Shown here: positions 20,683 to 29,487 of the stretch, in pieces | How positions within the stretch are numbered: the stretch's first letter is position 1 | Layout of the letters: each line of letters starts with the position of its first letter | Assembly: GCF_964266745.1 (NCBI RefSeq) | Contig: NZ_CAXWGX010000030.1 | Coordinates: 72,273-136,272, forward strand | Direction: 5' to 3' | From: Propionicimonas sp020161015 | GTDB lineage: Bacteria > Actinomycetota > Actinomycetes > Propionibacteriales > Propionibacteriaceae | Length of the DNA: 64,000 nucleotides | The notes under the pieces: generated by a model | Told to the model about the DNA's origin: nothing | Seen by the model: only the letters and a program-made list of their open reading frames with translations | The model's database searches: none | Position numbers and translations under genes: made by a program

Positions 20683-22180
20683 CCATCACCCCTCTCGCGC
20701 ACCCCGGCGCCGGCTGGCGCTCCTGCTCGCCGGCTCCCTCTGCGTGCTGGCCGCCTGCACGCCTCCGGCCGTCGAGCCGACGCTCACCCCGACGCCGAGC
20801 CCGACCCCGCGTCCCTTCACGGTGATCACCACCGGCCAGATGACCACGGCCGATCCGGCGGTCGCCACCGCGGACACCGACTCGATCCTGGTCACGAGCA
20901 TCTACCAGCGGCTGATGGTGGTGCTGCCGGAGTCCGGCGAGCTGAAGCCGGACGCGGCCACCGACTGCCTGTTCACGTCCACGCTCACCTACGAGTGCAC
21001 GCTGCCGGAGGAACTCTTCTTCCACAACGGCGACGTGCTCGACGCCACGGACGTGAAGTTCAGCATCCAGCGCGCGCTGCGCATGGACACCCCCGGCTCC
21101 TCGGTCGGGCTGCTGTCGGCCCTCAAGCGGATCGACGTCCCCGACGCGCACACGGTGCGCTTCCAGCTCTCCTGGCCGGACAACCAGTTCGGCTACGCGC
21201 TGGCCGGACAGGCGGCGTCCATCGTGGACGCCGGGACGTTCGACCCCGACACCGCGCTGCCGCTGGAGACGCTCCCCGTCGGATCCGGCCCCTACCAGGT
21301 CGACGCCCTCGACCCCGACGCGGCGACCTTCACCCGCTTCGAGAAGTACGTGGGGCCGAAGAAGGGGCTCCTTGCGGCGCTGAAGCTCCAGATCGTCCCC
21401 GACTCGGTGGCGGCGGAGGAGGCCATCGACAAGGCCACCGCGGAGGTGGTGTGGCGCAGCCTGGACAACGCCGCGCTCCAGCGCGTGACCGACAAGATCG
21501 CCGGCAGCCCGGACAGGACGACGGAGAGCGGCTTCTCCCGCCTGCCGCTGCCCGGCCTGCGGGTCGCGCAGCTGGTCTGGAACCCCGCGTCCCCCCTGCG
21601 CAAGGACGCCAAGCTGCGCGAGGGCGTCGCCAAGGCGTTGCAGGGCGACCGGACGCTGGACTCGATCGTCCCGGTGGGCGTGGAGGACCACGCCGCGTCG
21701 TTCGACCTCGGCGGACGCCCGCGCCTGCCGAAGCTCGGCGGGGGGCGCACCAACCTGACGCTCGGCTACAGCCGCACCGCACCCGGGCACGCCGACCTGG
21801 CCAGCCTGCTGCGCGACCGCATCGAGGAGCTGGACGGGGTGAGCGTCCGGCTCGTCACCACCAGGGACGCCGACCTCTACCTCACCGACCGTCCGGCCTG
21901 GGTGAACAACGCCACCGGCTGGCTCCAGCGCTACCTCGCCGACCCGCTGCCGGGCAGCCGCAGCAAGCTGGAGATGCTCGGCCAGCGCGCGCGCACCACC
22001 AGTGGCACGGCGCGCACCGCTGCGCTGACCGAGATCCAGCAGCAGGCCGCGGCCGACAACACCGTGCTGCCGATCTCGCAGTCCGACGGCATCATGTTCG
22101 TGGCGAAGGGAGTGACCATGGTCGGCGAGCCGTTCGGCAGTGGACAGGTGCTCGGATTGTGGGGACTCACCAATGGATGA
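20672..22180 (+). CDS. Solute-binding lipoprotein, ABC oligopeptide-type (SBP family 5)
   Basis: The product is a 502-residue secreted lipoprotein. A basic n-region and hydrophobic core lead to the lipobox VLAAC with Cys29, and a Thr/Pro-rich linker follows. The mature part shows the SBP_bac_5 pattern: DSILVTSIYQRLMV, then ELFFHNGDVLDATDVKFSIQ and GSGPYQVDAL. Its permease and ATPase partners are not in the window. It overlaps metH and trmI, so it may be a lone binding protein. The ligand is unknown. Confidence 0.85.
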   Translation: MRADHHPSRAPRRRLALLLAGSLCVLAACTPPAVEPTLTPTPSPTPRPFTVITTGQMTTADPAVATADTDSILVTSIYQRLMVVLPESGELKPDAATDCLFTSTLTYECTLPEELFFHNGDVLDATDVKFSIQRALRMDTPGSSVGLLSALKRIDVPDAHTVRFQLSWPDNQFGYALAGQAASIVDAGTFDPDTALPLETLPVGSGPYQVDALDPDAATFTRFEKYVGPKKGLLAALKLQIVPDSVAAEEAIDKATAEVVWRSLDNAALQRVTDKIAGSPDRTTESGFSRLPLPGLRVAQLVWNPASPLRKDAKLREGVAKALQGDRTLDSIVPVGVEDHAASFDLGGRPRLPKLGGGRTNLTLGYSRTAPGHADLASLLRDRIEELDGVSVRLVTTRDADLYLTDRPAWVNNATGWLQRYLADPLPGSRSKLEMLGQRARTTSGTARTAALTEIQQQAAADNTVLPISQSDGIMFVAKGVTMVGEPFGSGQVLGLWGLTNG

Positions 22181-23117
22181 CCTGACGGCGGCCCCGGAGG
22201 CCACCACGCACCGCGAGCCGAGCGGGGTCCGCACCGGGCCGCTCGCTGCGGGCGAGCGGGTGACGCTCAGCGACCCGAAGGGGCGCCGGCACTCCGTGCT
22301 GCTGGTGCCCGGCGGGGTGTTCCACACGACCAAGGGCGGCATCAGCCACGACGACCTGATCGGAGTGCCGGAGGGCAGCGTCGTGATGTCGGCCGGCGGG
22401 GTGGCCTACCTGGCCTTTCGTGCCCTGCTGGAGGAGTTCACCGTCACGATGCCCCGCGGCGCGACGGTGGTCTACCCCAAGGACGCCGCGCACATCCTGG
22501 TGCAGACCGACATCTTCCCCGGTGCGCGGGTGCTCGAGGCCGGCGCCGGTTCGGGCGCGCTGAGCATCTTCCTGCTGCGGGCGATCGGCACCACCGGCCG
22601 CCTGTACTCCTACGAGCGGCGGCCGGACTTCGCTGCCATCGCGAAGAAGAACGTCACCGCGTTCTTCGGCGCCGAACACCCGGCCTGGACCCTGCGCATC
22701 GGCGACCTGGTCACCGACCTCCGGCCGGAGCCGGTCGACCGGGTCGTGCTCGACATGCTGGCGCCGTGGGAGTGCGTGGATGCCGTCGCCGGCGTGCTCG
22801 AACCCGGCGGGCTGCTGTGCTGCTACGTGGCCACCACCACCCAGCTCGGGCGCACCATGGACACCCTGCGCGCCCACGGCGGGTTCACCGAGCCGGACGC
22901 CAGGGAGTACTCCGCGCGGGAGTGGCACGCCGAAGGCCTGGCGATCCGCCCGGGACACGGCACCAGCGGCCACACCGGCTTCCTGGTCTTCAGCCGACGC
23001 CTGGCCCCGGGCGTCGTGGCCCCGCTGCGTCGGCGGCGTCCCGCCCCCGGAGCGTACGGGCCCGACTACAGCGGTCCGCGTCCGGCGGGGGTGAGCCCGG
23101 AGCCCGGAGATGCCTGA
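22173..23117 (+). CDS. trmI: tRNA (adenine-58-N1) methyltransferase
   Basis: The product is 314 residues. An N-terminal beta domain (HSVLLVPGGVFHTTKGGISHDDLIG) precedes the class I methyltransferase with SAM motif VLEAGAGSGALSIFLL and motif IV VDRVVLDMLAPWE. It methylates A58 of the T-loop. In many actinobacteria this gene lies just upstream of the ARC/Mpa gene, and here it overlaps it by 8 bp. The C-terminal ~25 residues are a Pro/Gly/Arg-rich tail. Confidence 0.92.
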   Translation: MDDLTAAPEATTHREPSGVRTGPLAAGERVTLSDPKGRRHSVLLVPGGVFHTTKGGISHDDLIGVPEGSVVMSAGGVAYLAFRALLEEFTVTMPRGATVVYPKDAAHILVQTDIFPGARVLEAGAGSGALSIFLLRAIGTTGRLYSYERRPDFAAIAKKNVTAFFGAEHPAWTLRIGDLVTDLRPEPVDRVVLDMLAPWECVDAVAGVLEPGGLLCCYVATTTQLGRTMDTLRAHGGFTEPDAREYSAREWHAEGLAIRPGHGTSGHTGFLVFSRRLAPGVVAPLRRRRPAPGAYGPDYSGPRPAGVSPEPGDA

Positions 23118-24708
23118 GCCGGCAGAGCTCGCCCGCGAGCTGGCCCGGGCGAACGAGCTCCTGGAGTCGCGAGCCCGCGCCCTCGACCTGGCCGAACGAC
23201 GCCTGGCCGACGCCAGGACCGACGCCAGGACGCTGGCCGCCACCAACGAGCGGCTCAACGCCACGCTGGCCGACGCCAGGGAGTCCCTGGTGTCGCTGCG
23301 GGCGGAGCTGGAGGCGCTCGGCACGCCGCCGAGCTCGTTCGGGGTCGTGCTCGAGCCGGGGGACGAGACGGTCGACGTGGCCACCGGGGGCCGGGTGCTG
23401 CGCTGCGCGGTCCGCCCCGACCTCGACCCCGACGTCCTGCGCCCCGGGGCGCGCGTGCTGCTGAACGAGGCCCTGCTCGTCGTCGGTGTCGTCGCCGACC
23501 TGCCCGCGGGGGAGACCGTGCGGCTGGTGGAGGTGCTCGACGACGGTCGCCTGCTCGCGGCGGGAGCGTCGGGAGACGAGATGGTGCTGCTGGCCTCCGC
23601 CGCCCTCGACGTGGCGGCGCTCCGGCCCGGCGTGACGTTGCTCGCCGACCGCCGGGCGCTCCTGGCGTCCGCCCAGGTGCCGCGCAGCGAGGTCGCCGAC
23701 CTGACGCTGGAGGAGGTGCCGGACGTCAGCTACGCCGACATCGGCGGGCTGGGGGCCCAGATCGAGCAGATCAGGGACGCCGTCGAGCTGCCGTTCCGAC
23801 ACCGGGAGCTGTTCACCGAGTTCGGGCTGCGTCCGCCGAAGGGCGTCCTGCTGTACGGACCGCCGGGCTGCGGCAAGACCATGATCGCCAAGGCGGTCGC
23901 GAACTCCGCCGGCAGTCACTTCCTCAACATCAAGGGCCCCGAACTGCTCGACAAGTACGTGGGCGAGACCGAGCGGCAGATCCGCGCGATCTTCACCCGG
24001 GCGAAGGAGCACGCCACCTCGGGCCGCCCGGTGATCGTGTTCTTCGACGAGATGGACGCGCTGTTCCGCACCCGGGGCAGCGGGGTGTCCTCCGACGTGG
24101 AGGCGACGATCGTGCCGCAGCTCCTCAGCGAGATCGACGGCGTGGAGGGGCTGGCGAACGTGATCGTCATCGGGGCCACCAACCGCGAGGACCTGATCGA
24201 CCCGGCGATCCTGCGTCCGGGCCGGCTGGACGTGAAGATCAAGCTCGACCGTCCCGACCGCGACGGCGCGGCGGAGATCCTCGCGCGCTATCTGACCGCG
24301 GAGACCCCGCTGAACACCGGAGGCCGCGAGCCGGAGGAGTTCCGCAGCGCCCTGGTCGCGGCGATCGTCGACCGGCTGTATGCCCGCAGCGAGGAGAACC
24401 GGTTCATCGAGGTCACCTACGCCGGCGGCGACCGCGAGGTGCTGTACGTGGCCGACTTCGTCTCCGGCGCCATGCTGGCCGGGGTCGTGGGACGGGCGAA
24501 GAAGGCGGCCATCAAGGACCTGATCGACGGGGGAGAGCGCGGGGTGAGGCTCGACCACGTGCTGGCGGCCTGCGCGGCCGAGATCGGCGAGAACGAGGAA
24601 CTGCCCAACACCACCAACCCCGACGACTGGGCCCGCGTCTCCGGGCGCAAGGGCGAGCGGATCGTGTTCCTGCGCACGCTCGTCGGCTCCCGCCAGCTCA
24701 CCCCGTGA
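23110..24708 (+). CDS. arc: ARC/Mpa family AAA ATPase of the Pup system
   Basis: The product is a 532-residue hexameric unfoldase that recruits pupylated proteins. The N-terminal coiled coil (about 5-75) binds Pup, and tandem OB folds follow (~80-225). The AAA domain has Walker A GPPGCGKT at 250-257 and Walker B FFDEMDAL with Asp313-Glu314. The protein ends LVGSRQLTP. It therefore lacks the GQYL-type penultimate-Tyr tail that docks Mpa to the 20S proteasome. With no prcB or prcA beside it, it probably unfolds or remodels substrates without a proteasome. Confidence 0.95.
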   Translation: MPEPAELARELARANELLESRARALDLAERRLADARTDARTLAATNERLNATLADARESLVSLRAELEALGTPPSSFGVVLEPGDETVDVATGGRVLRCAVRPDLDPDVLRPGARVLLNEALLVVGVVADLPAGETVRLVEVLDDGRLLAAGASGDEMVLLASAALDVAALRPGVTLLADRRALLASAQVPRSEVADLTLEEVPDVSYADIGGLGAQIEQIRDAVELPFRHRELFTEFGLRPPKGVLLYGPPGCGKTMIAKAVANSAGSHFLNIKGPELLDKYVGETERQIRAIFTRAKEHATSGRPVIVFFDEMDALFRTRGSGVSSDVEATIVPQLLSEIDGVEGLANVIVIGATNREDLIDPAILRPGRLDVKIKLDRPDRDGAAEILARYLTAETPLNTGGREPEEFRSALVAAIVDRLYARSEENRFIEVTYAGGDREVLYVADFVSGAMLAGVVGRAKKAAIKDLIDGGERGVRLDHVLAACAAEIGENEELPNTTNPDDWARVSGRKGERIVFLRTLVGSRQLTP

Positions 24709-26213
24709 CCCCGCCGATCCCCGACCACGGTCCGGTCGGCGTCCCGCCAGCCGACCGTCCTCGTCGCGCCGCCGGCGGCGGTGCCGCCTGGGCCCCGTCG
24801 GGGCCGTCCGCAGCCGTGCCGCGGGTCATGGGGATCGAGACCGAGTACGGGATCCTCGCCCCGTCCGTACCGCACGTGCACCCGTCCGCGCTGAGCGCAG
24901 CGGTGGTCGCCGCCTACCCCGGGACGGCCACCGGCACCACGCTGGACTGGGTCGACCCCATCCCGATCGAGGACGCCCACAACCGGATCCTCGCCAACGG
25001 CGCCCGCCTCTACGTCGACCACGCGCACCCCGAGTACTCGGGGCCGGAGGTGACCACCGCGCGCGCGGCGGTGGCCTACGACCTGGCGGGCGATGCCGCC
25101 GTGGTCGCCGCCGCGGGCGCCGCGTCCCGGCAGCTGGGCGTCGAGATCGGCATCTTCAAGAACAACACCGACTCCCACGGCGCGTCCTATGGCTGCCACG
25201 AGAACCACCTGCTGCCGCGCTCGCTGCCGTGGGCACAGGTCGTCGCGCTGCTGCCGGCGTTCCTGGTCTCGCGGACCGTGCTCACCGGTGCCGGACGCGT
25301 CGGCATCGGGCAGGACGGGCGGGTCCCGGGCTTCCAGCTCAGCCAGCGCGCGGACTTCTTCGAGACGCTCGAGGGCATCCAGACCACCCGCCGCCGACCG
25401 ATCGTGAACACCCGCGACGAGCCCCACGCCCCGCCCGCGGCCTACCGGCGCCTCCACGTGATCACCGGCGATGCGAACCGCACCCCGTACACCACCTGGC
25501 TGAAGGCAGGGATGCTGTCGGCGTTCCTGACGGCGCTGCGGGCCGGCGTCCTGCCCGAGGTGCGCCTGGCCGATCCGGTCGCAGCCTTCCACGACACCAG
25601 CCACGATCCGGGGTTGCGCGTGACGCTCAGGCTGGACGACGGCCGCCGGCTGACGGCACTGGAGCTCCAGGAGCTGTTCCACGCCGCGGTCAGCGCCGAC
25701 GCGGCCCGGCGTCCGGACGACTACGAGGCCGACGTGGTCGCCGCGTGGGGCGAGGCCGTGGACGACCTGCGGACGGACCCGGCGCGCTGCGCGGACCGCC
25801 TCGACTGGGTGGCCAAGCTGGCCCTGCTGGACGCGTTCGCCGCGCGGCACGGCCTGGACTGGGCGAGCGCCCGCCTCGCCCAGCTCGACCTCGCGTGGGC
25901 CCGGCTCGACGTCCCCGGCCCCTGGGACGCGCTGGACCGCGCCGGGCGGTTCCGTCCGGTCGTCACCGCCCAGGAGGTGGACCGCGCGGGCGTCGAACCG
26001 CCGGCCGACACGCGGGCCTGGCTGCGGGGGAGCGTCGTCGGCGCGGCCCCGGAGCGTGTCACCGGCGGTTCCTGGGACTGGCTGCGGGTTCGCGACGACG
26101 CCGGCCGGGAGCACCAGCTCGACCTGTCCGAGCCGGCCCGCGGCACGCGGGCGGACGTCGGCGTGCTGGAGGGCCCCGGCGCGGTCGATGCGCTGCTGCG
26201 CCGTCGTGGGTGA
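24705..26213 (+). CDS. dop: Deamidase/depupylase of Pup
   Basis: The product is up to 502 residues, in the glutamine-synthetase-like PafA/Dop family. Dop rather than PafA is shown by NGARLYVDHAHPEYS, PGFQLSQR and VNTRDEPHA. The nucleotide-site Glu residues lie in GIETEYGI (43-50). GTG 24705 overlaps arc (GTGA), but it adds a ~37-residue Pro/Ala/Gly-rich leader. GTG 24816 would start just before the conserved VMGIETEYG. The segment between EYG and NGARLY is only ~48 residues, so the Dop-loop is short. It converts the Pup C-terminal Gln to Glu and removes Pup from targets. Confidence 0.94.
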   Translation: MTPPIPDHGPVGVPPADRPRRAAGGGAAWAPSGPSAAVPRVMGIETEYGILAPSVPHVHPSALSAAVVAAYPGTATGTTLDWVDPIPIEDAHNRILANGARLYVDHAHPEYSGPEVTTARAAVAYDLAGDAAVVAAAGAASRQLGVEIGIFKNNTDSHGASYGCHENHLLPRSLPWAQVVALLPAFLVSRTVLTGAGRVGIGQDGRVPGFQLSQRADFFETLEGIQTTRRRPIVNTRDEPHAPPAAYRRLHVITGDANRTPYTTWLKAGMLSAFLTALRAGVLPEVRLADPVAAFHDTSHDPGLRVTLRLDDGRRLTALELQELFHAAVSADAARRPDDYEADVVAAWGEAVDDLRTDPARCADRLDWVAKLALLDAFAARHGLDWASARLAQLDLAWARLDVPGPWDALDRAGRFRPVVTAQEVDRAGVEPPADTRAWLRGSVVGAAPERVTGGSWDWLRVRDDAGREHQLDLSEPARGTRADVGVLEGPGAVDALLRRRG

Positions 26214-26214
26214 G

Positions 26215-26220
26215 TAGGCT
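26215..26220 (+). promoter_or_regulatory. -10 element for pup
   Basis: TAGGCT lies just after the dop stop and ~30 bp before the pup GTG. A strong AGGAGG ribosome site follows at about 26241-26246. This would let pup be expressed apart from dop, which suits a protein needed in excess. Confidence 0.45.
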
Positions 26221-26250
26221 GTCCGGCGCCCGAACAGATCAGGAGGACCG

Positions 26251-26427
26251 GTGGCCGAACGCGTGCAGCGGGAACGGACGCCCCAGCGCGAGGACGAGGT
26301 GGCCGAGGCCGCCCCGCTTCCGGCACGGTCGGTGGACTACGACGCGATCCTCGACCAGATCGACGCGGTGCTCGAGGCGGACGCCGAGGAGTACGTCCGC
26401 TCGTTCGTGCAGAAGGGCGGCCAGTGA
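26251..26427 (+). CDS. pup: Prokaryotic ubiquitin-like protein Pup
   Basis: The product is a 58-residue disordered protein tag. The C-terminal half carries the ARC-binding helix (DYDAILDQIDAVLEADAEEY) and ends VQKGGQ. The terminal Gln means Dop must deamidate it before ligation to lysines. It starts at GTG 26251 after an AGGAGG site. The stop overlaps the tyrA start (GTGA). The usual downstream prcB, prcA and pafA are replaced by tyrA, so the ligase PafA must be elsewhere. Confidence 0.96.
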   Translation: MAERVQRERTPQREDEVAEAAPLPARSVDYDAILDQIDAVLEADAEEYVRSFVQKGGQ

Positions 26428-27503
26428 CCAGACCTGAGCTGTCCCCGGCGCTGGTGATCGGCACGGGCCTGGTCGGGGCGTCCGTGGCCCACGCGCTGAC
26501 CCGGGCGGGCCTGACCGTCCACCTCCAGGACAAGGTGTCGAGCCACGCCCGCGTGGCCGCGTCCCGGGGTGCCGGGACGACCGCAGCGCCCGATCCGGGG
26601 GCGGTCCGCCTGGTGGTCGTCGCCGTGCCGCCGGAGGCACTGCCGAAGGTGATCGCGCGGTCGCTGGCCACCTACCCGCACGCGACGGTGACCGACGTCG
26701 GCTCGGTGAAGGGGACGGTCCTCTCCGCGCTGCGGCGGACCGATGCCGACCTGTCCCGCTACGTCGGCTCGCACCCGATGGCCGGCTCGCAGCACGTCGG
26801 CCCGCTGACCGCACGGGCGGACCTGTTCGTGGACCGCACCTGGGTGATCACCCCGCACGACACCTCCGCAGCCCAGGCGGTGCTGGACGTGCAGGAGCTG
26901 GCGTCGCTCTGCGGCGCACGACGGGTCACGATGGGCGCGGCCCACCACGACGAGGCCGTCGCCCAGGTGTCGCACCTGCCGCACCTGGTGTCCGTCCTCG
27001 TCGCCGGGCGCCTCACCGAGGTGCCGGCCGAACACCTCCGGCTGGCCGGCCAGGGACTGCGCGACGTCACCCGCATCGCCGGATCGGACCCGGGGCTGTG
27101 GCAGCAGATCATCGGCGCCAACGCTGTCGCCGTCCGTTCCGAGCTCGTGGCCCTCCAGGCCGACCTGGCCGACCTGATCGCCGGGCTCGAGGCCGGCGAC
27201 GTGGGCCCGGCGCTCGAGCGCGGGCTGGACGGCACGCGCGCGCTCCCCGGCAAGCACGGGCTGAGCTCCACCAGCTACGCCCACGTGGTGGTCGAGATCC
27301 CGGACGCCCCCGGCGCCCTGGCCCGGCTCTTCCGCGACATCGAGACCGCGGGGGTCAACATCGAGGACCTGTCGATCGACCACGACCTCGAGCGCGAGGT
27401 GGGCTGGCTGTCGGTGCAGGTCGCCCCCGAGCGGGCCGACGAGCTCACGGCCGCCATGACCGACGCGGGCTGGACCGTCCGCGACCGCGAACCCCAGTTG
27501 TAG
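26424..27503 (+). CDS. tyrA: Prephenate dehydrogenase with ACT domain
   Basis: The product is 359 residues and makes 4-hydroxyphenylpyruvate for tyrosine. The Rossmann NAD site VIGTGLVGASVAHAL is at the N-terminus and the catalytic region includes VGSHPMAGSQHVG. A C-terminal ACT domain (about 290-359, VVVEIPDAPGALARLFRD) suggests feedback control by tyrosine. It is translation-coupled to pup, an odd partner that reflects the missing proteasome genes. Confidence 0.94.
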   Translation: MTRPELSPALVIGTGLVGASVAHALTRAGLTVHLQDKVSSHARVAASRGAGTTAAPDPGAVRLVVVAVPPEALPKVIARSLATYPHATVTDVGSVKGTVLSALRRTDADLSRYVGSHPMAGSQHVGPLTARADLFVDRTWVITPHDTSAAQAVLDVQELASLCGARRVTMGAAHHDEAVAQVSHLPHLVSVLVAGRLTEVPAEHLRLAGQGLRDVTRIAGSDPGLWQQIIGANAVAVRSELVALQADLADLIAGLEAGDVGPALERGLDGTRALPGKHGLSSTSYAHVVVEIPDAPGALARLFRDIETAGVNIEDLSIDHDLEREVGWLSVQVAPERADELTAAMTDAGWTVRDREPQL

Positions 27504-27517
27504 ACCCGGAGGAAGCA

Positions 27518-28189
27518 ATGACCACAGAACGTCTCGTGATCGCCGTCGACGGGCCCAGCGGCTCCGGGAAGTCGTCCACCTCGCGCGGGGTGGCCAAGGC
27601 CCTCGGGCTGGCCTACCTCGACACCGGCGCGATGTACCGGGCGGTGACCCGCGCGTTCCTGGACGCCGGCGTGGACCCCGCCGACGCGCCCGCCGTGATC
27701 GCGGTGACGGTCGGGGCCGACCTCGAGATCAGCACGGACCCCGACGACCAGTGGGTACGGGTGAACGGCCGCGACGTGACGACGGCGATCCGGGAGCCGG
27801 AGGTGTCCGCGAACGCCAGCGCCGTCTCGACCGTGCCGGAGTGCCGCGCCAACCTCGTCGCCCGCCAGCGGGCGATCATCGACGCGGCCCCGAACGGCAT
27901 CGTCGCAGAGGGCCGCGACATCACCACCGTGGTGGCCCCGGACGCGCCCGTCCGGCTGTTGCTCACCGCCGACCCGGAGATCCGGATGGCGCGCCGCAAG
28001 GCCGAACTCGGCGACAAGGTGGACGACGCGCAGCTGGCCGACCAGATCCTGCGCCGCGACGCCGACGACTCCCGGCTGGTGAACTTCACCACGGCCGCCG
28101 ACGGCGTGACGCACCTCGACTGCACCTACCTCACGCTGGAGGAGACGATCGACGCCGTGCTCGGGCTGGTGGCGCGGACGGCGCGCTGA
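27518..28189 (+). CDS. cmk: Cytidylate kinase
   Basis: The product is 223 residues and phosphorylates CMP/dCMP. The P-loop VDGPSGSGKSSTSRG is near the N-terminus and the CMP-binding YLDTGAMYRAVT and EGRDITT motifs follow. ATG 27518 has a GGAGGAAG ribosome site. The 3' end overlaps the convergent membrane-protein gene by 59 bp. cmk next to der is a common actinobacterial order; here one gene has been inserted on the other strand. Confidence 0.96.
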   Translation: MTTERLVIAVDGPSGSGKSSTSRGVAKALGLAYLDTGAMYRAVTRAFLDAGVDPADAPAVIAVTVGADLEISTDPDDQWVRVNGRDVTTAIREPEVSANASAVSTVPECRANLVARQRAIIDAAPNGIVAEGRDITTVVAPDAPVRLLLTADPEIRMARRKAELGDKVDDAQLADQILRRDADDSRLVNFTTAADGVTHLDCTYLTLEETIDAVLGLVARTAR

Positions 28190-29381
28190 CGCCGACCAGC
28201 CAACCCGGGAGTCCGCGGCCGGCGACGACGCGGCGCACCGCGACCCACACCAGGGCGGCCAGCACCAGTGGCGCCACCTGCACGCGCGTGAGCGACGCGA
28301 GGGCCGTGGCCAGCGCAGGCAGCAGCCAGGCGGCCACCAGCACCTCCCGGTCGCCGCGACGCCACCCGTTCTCGAGGCCGTACACCGCCAGCCAGGCGAT
28401 CGGGAACGCGAGCCAGACCAGGTCGTAGTCGAAGGCGTAGGGGTTCGCCAGGAACGTCGCGGCCATCAGGACGGCCCCGCGCAGCGGGAGCGCGTCCGTG
28501 CGTCGCCAGACCACCCACACGGCCACCGCCGCTGCGATCGCGACGACGGCGTGGACGGCGTACGCCCACGGCACCGGGGTGCCGAGGAGCCGCAGCAGGG
28601 CGAAGGTCGAGGGCATCTTCGCCCACGGCAGGTAGCCGTTCTCCGTCGCGAGGCGCGCGAACTGGAGGCTGTCGAGCCAGGCACCCAGGACGCCGGGACC
28701 GAACACCAGCAGGCTCGCTGCAAGGAAGGCCACTGCTGTCGCCGCAGCGCTGGCGAGCGTCCGCCAGGCGCGGGCCGCGACGAGCGCGACGGCGAAGAGC
28801 ACGGCCAGGTGCGGCTTGATCGCCAGCAGGCCCAGGAGGACGCCGGCGAGCACCGGCTTGCGCCCGTGCAGGAGGAGGGAGCCCCCCGCCAGCGCGGCCG
28901 TCAGGAGGCCGTTCTGACCGTGGGCCGCGCAGACCCAGAGCCCGGGAAAGGCCGCGATCAACCAGCCGGCGCCTGCCCGCGCGACCGCGCTCCGGAGGGC
29001 GACCAGCCACGCGGCGGTCGTGGTCGCGACGAAGCCGGCAAGGGCGGCCAGGTACGGCACGAGCGCGAGCGGTGCGATCACGAGGAGAAACGTGGGCGGA
29101 TAGAACCAGGCGAACAGCTCCCCGGTGAAGCCGGGGAAGACCGCCTTCTGGGTGGCGTTGAGCACCGCGTAGTCGAACACGGAGGCCCCCCGGCCCGAGA
29201 GGACGAGGACGGAGGCGCTGTAGAAGGTCACGAAGTCGGTGCCGAGGGGCTGTCCCTTGAAGTCGAGGCCGTCGTGCAGCGTGAGGGCATAGGCCACCAC
29301 GGCGAACAGGTAGGCGGCGACGAAGATCCGGGGGTAGACGCGCAGGCGTTCGTCATCCAGCCAGTGCCGGCCAGCCTCCAC
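28131..29381 (-). CDS. Polytopic membrane protein, GT87/DUF2029-like mannosyltransferase family
   Basis: The product is 416 residues with roughly ten hydrophobic helices. The first loop GLDFKGQPLGTDFVTFYSAS contains the D/F-rich motif typical of GT87 polyprenyl-phosphate-dependent mannosyltransferases. KPHLAVLF and FANPYAFDYDLV are further family-type segments. A role in lipid-linked glycan assembly is inferred from family only. GTG 29381 was chosen for the GGGAGGA site 4 bp upstream. It lies between cmk and der on the opposite strand. Confidence 0.7.
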   Translation of the reverse strand: MEAGRHWLDDERLRVYPRIFVAAYLFAVVAYALTLHDGLDFKGQPLGTDFVTFYSASVLVLSGRGASVFDYAVLNATQKAVFPGFTGELFAWFYPPTFLLVIAPLALVPYLAALAGFVATTTAAWLVALRSAVARAGAGWLIAAFPGLWVCAAHGQNGLLTAALAGGSLLLHGRKPVLAGVLLGLLAIKPHLAVLFAVALVAARAWRTLASAAATAVAFLAASLLVFGPGVLGAWLDSLQFARLATENGYLPWAKMPSTFALLRLLGTPVPWAYAVHAVVAIAAAVAVWVVWRRTDALPLRGAVLMAATFLANPYAFDYDLVWLAFPIAWLAVYGLENGWRRGDREVLVAAWLLPALATALASLTRVQVAPLVLAALVWVAVRRVVAGRGLPGWLVGVSAPSAPPARARRRSSPPA

Positions 29382-29449
29382 GCGTCCTCCCTTCGCCGGT
29401 GGCCAGTCTGTCACCACACCCCGGCTCCGGCCGGGAGCCGGGCGTGCGG

Positions 29450-29455
29450 TAGCCT
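29450..29455 (+). promoter_or_regulatory. -10 element for der
   Basis: TAGCCT lies 32 bp before the der ATG, in the gap divergent from the GT87-like gene. It fits TANNNT; no convincing -35 was identified. Confidence 0.4.
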
Positions 29456-29487
29456 GATCAGTCGCACGTACAGCAGAGGGGACCCCC

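Noticed and set aside
24705..26213. Reading this gene as the Pup ligase PafA
   Set aside because: HAHPEYS, GFQLSQR and NTRDEPHA match Dop, and Pup here ends in Gln, which needs a Dop.
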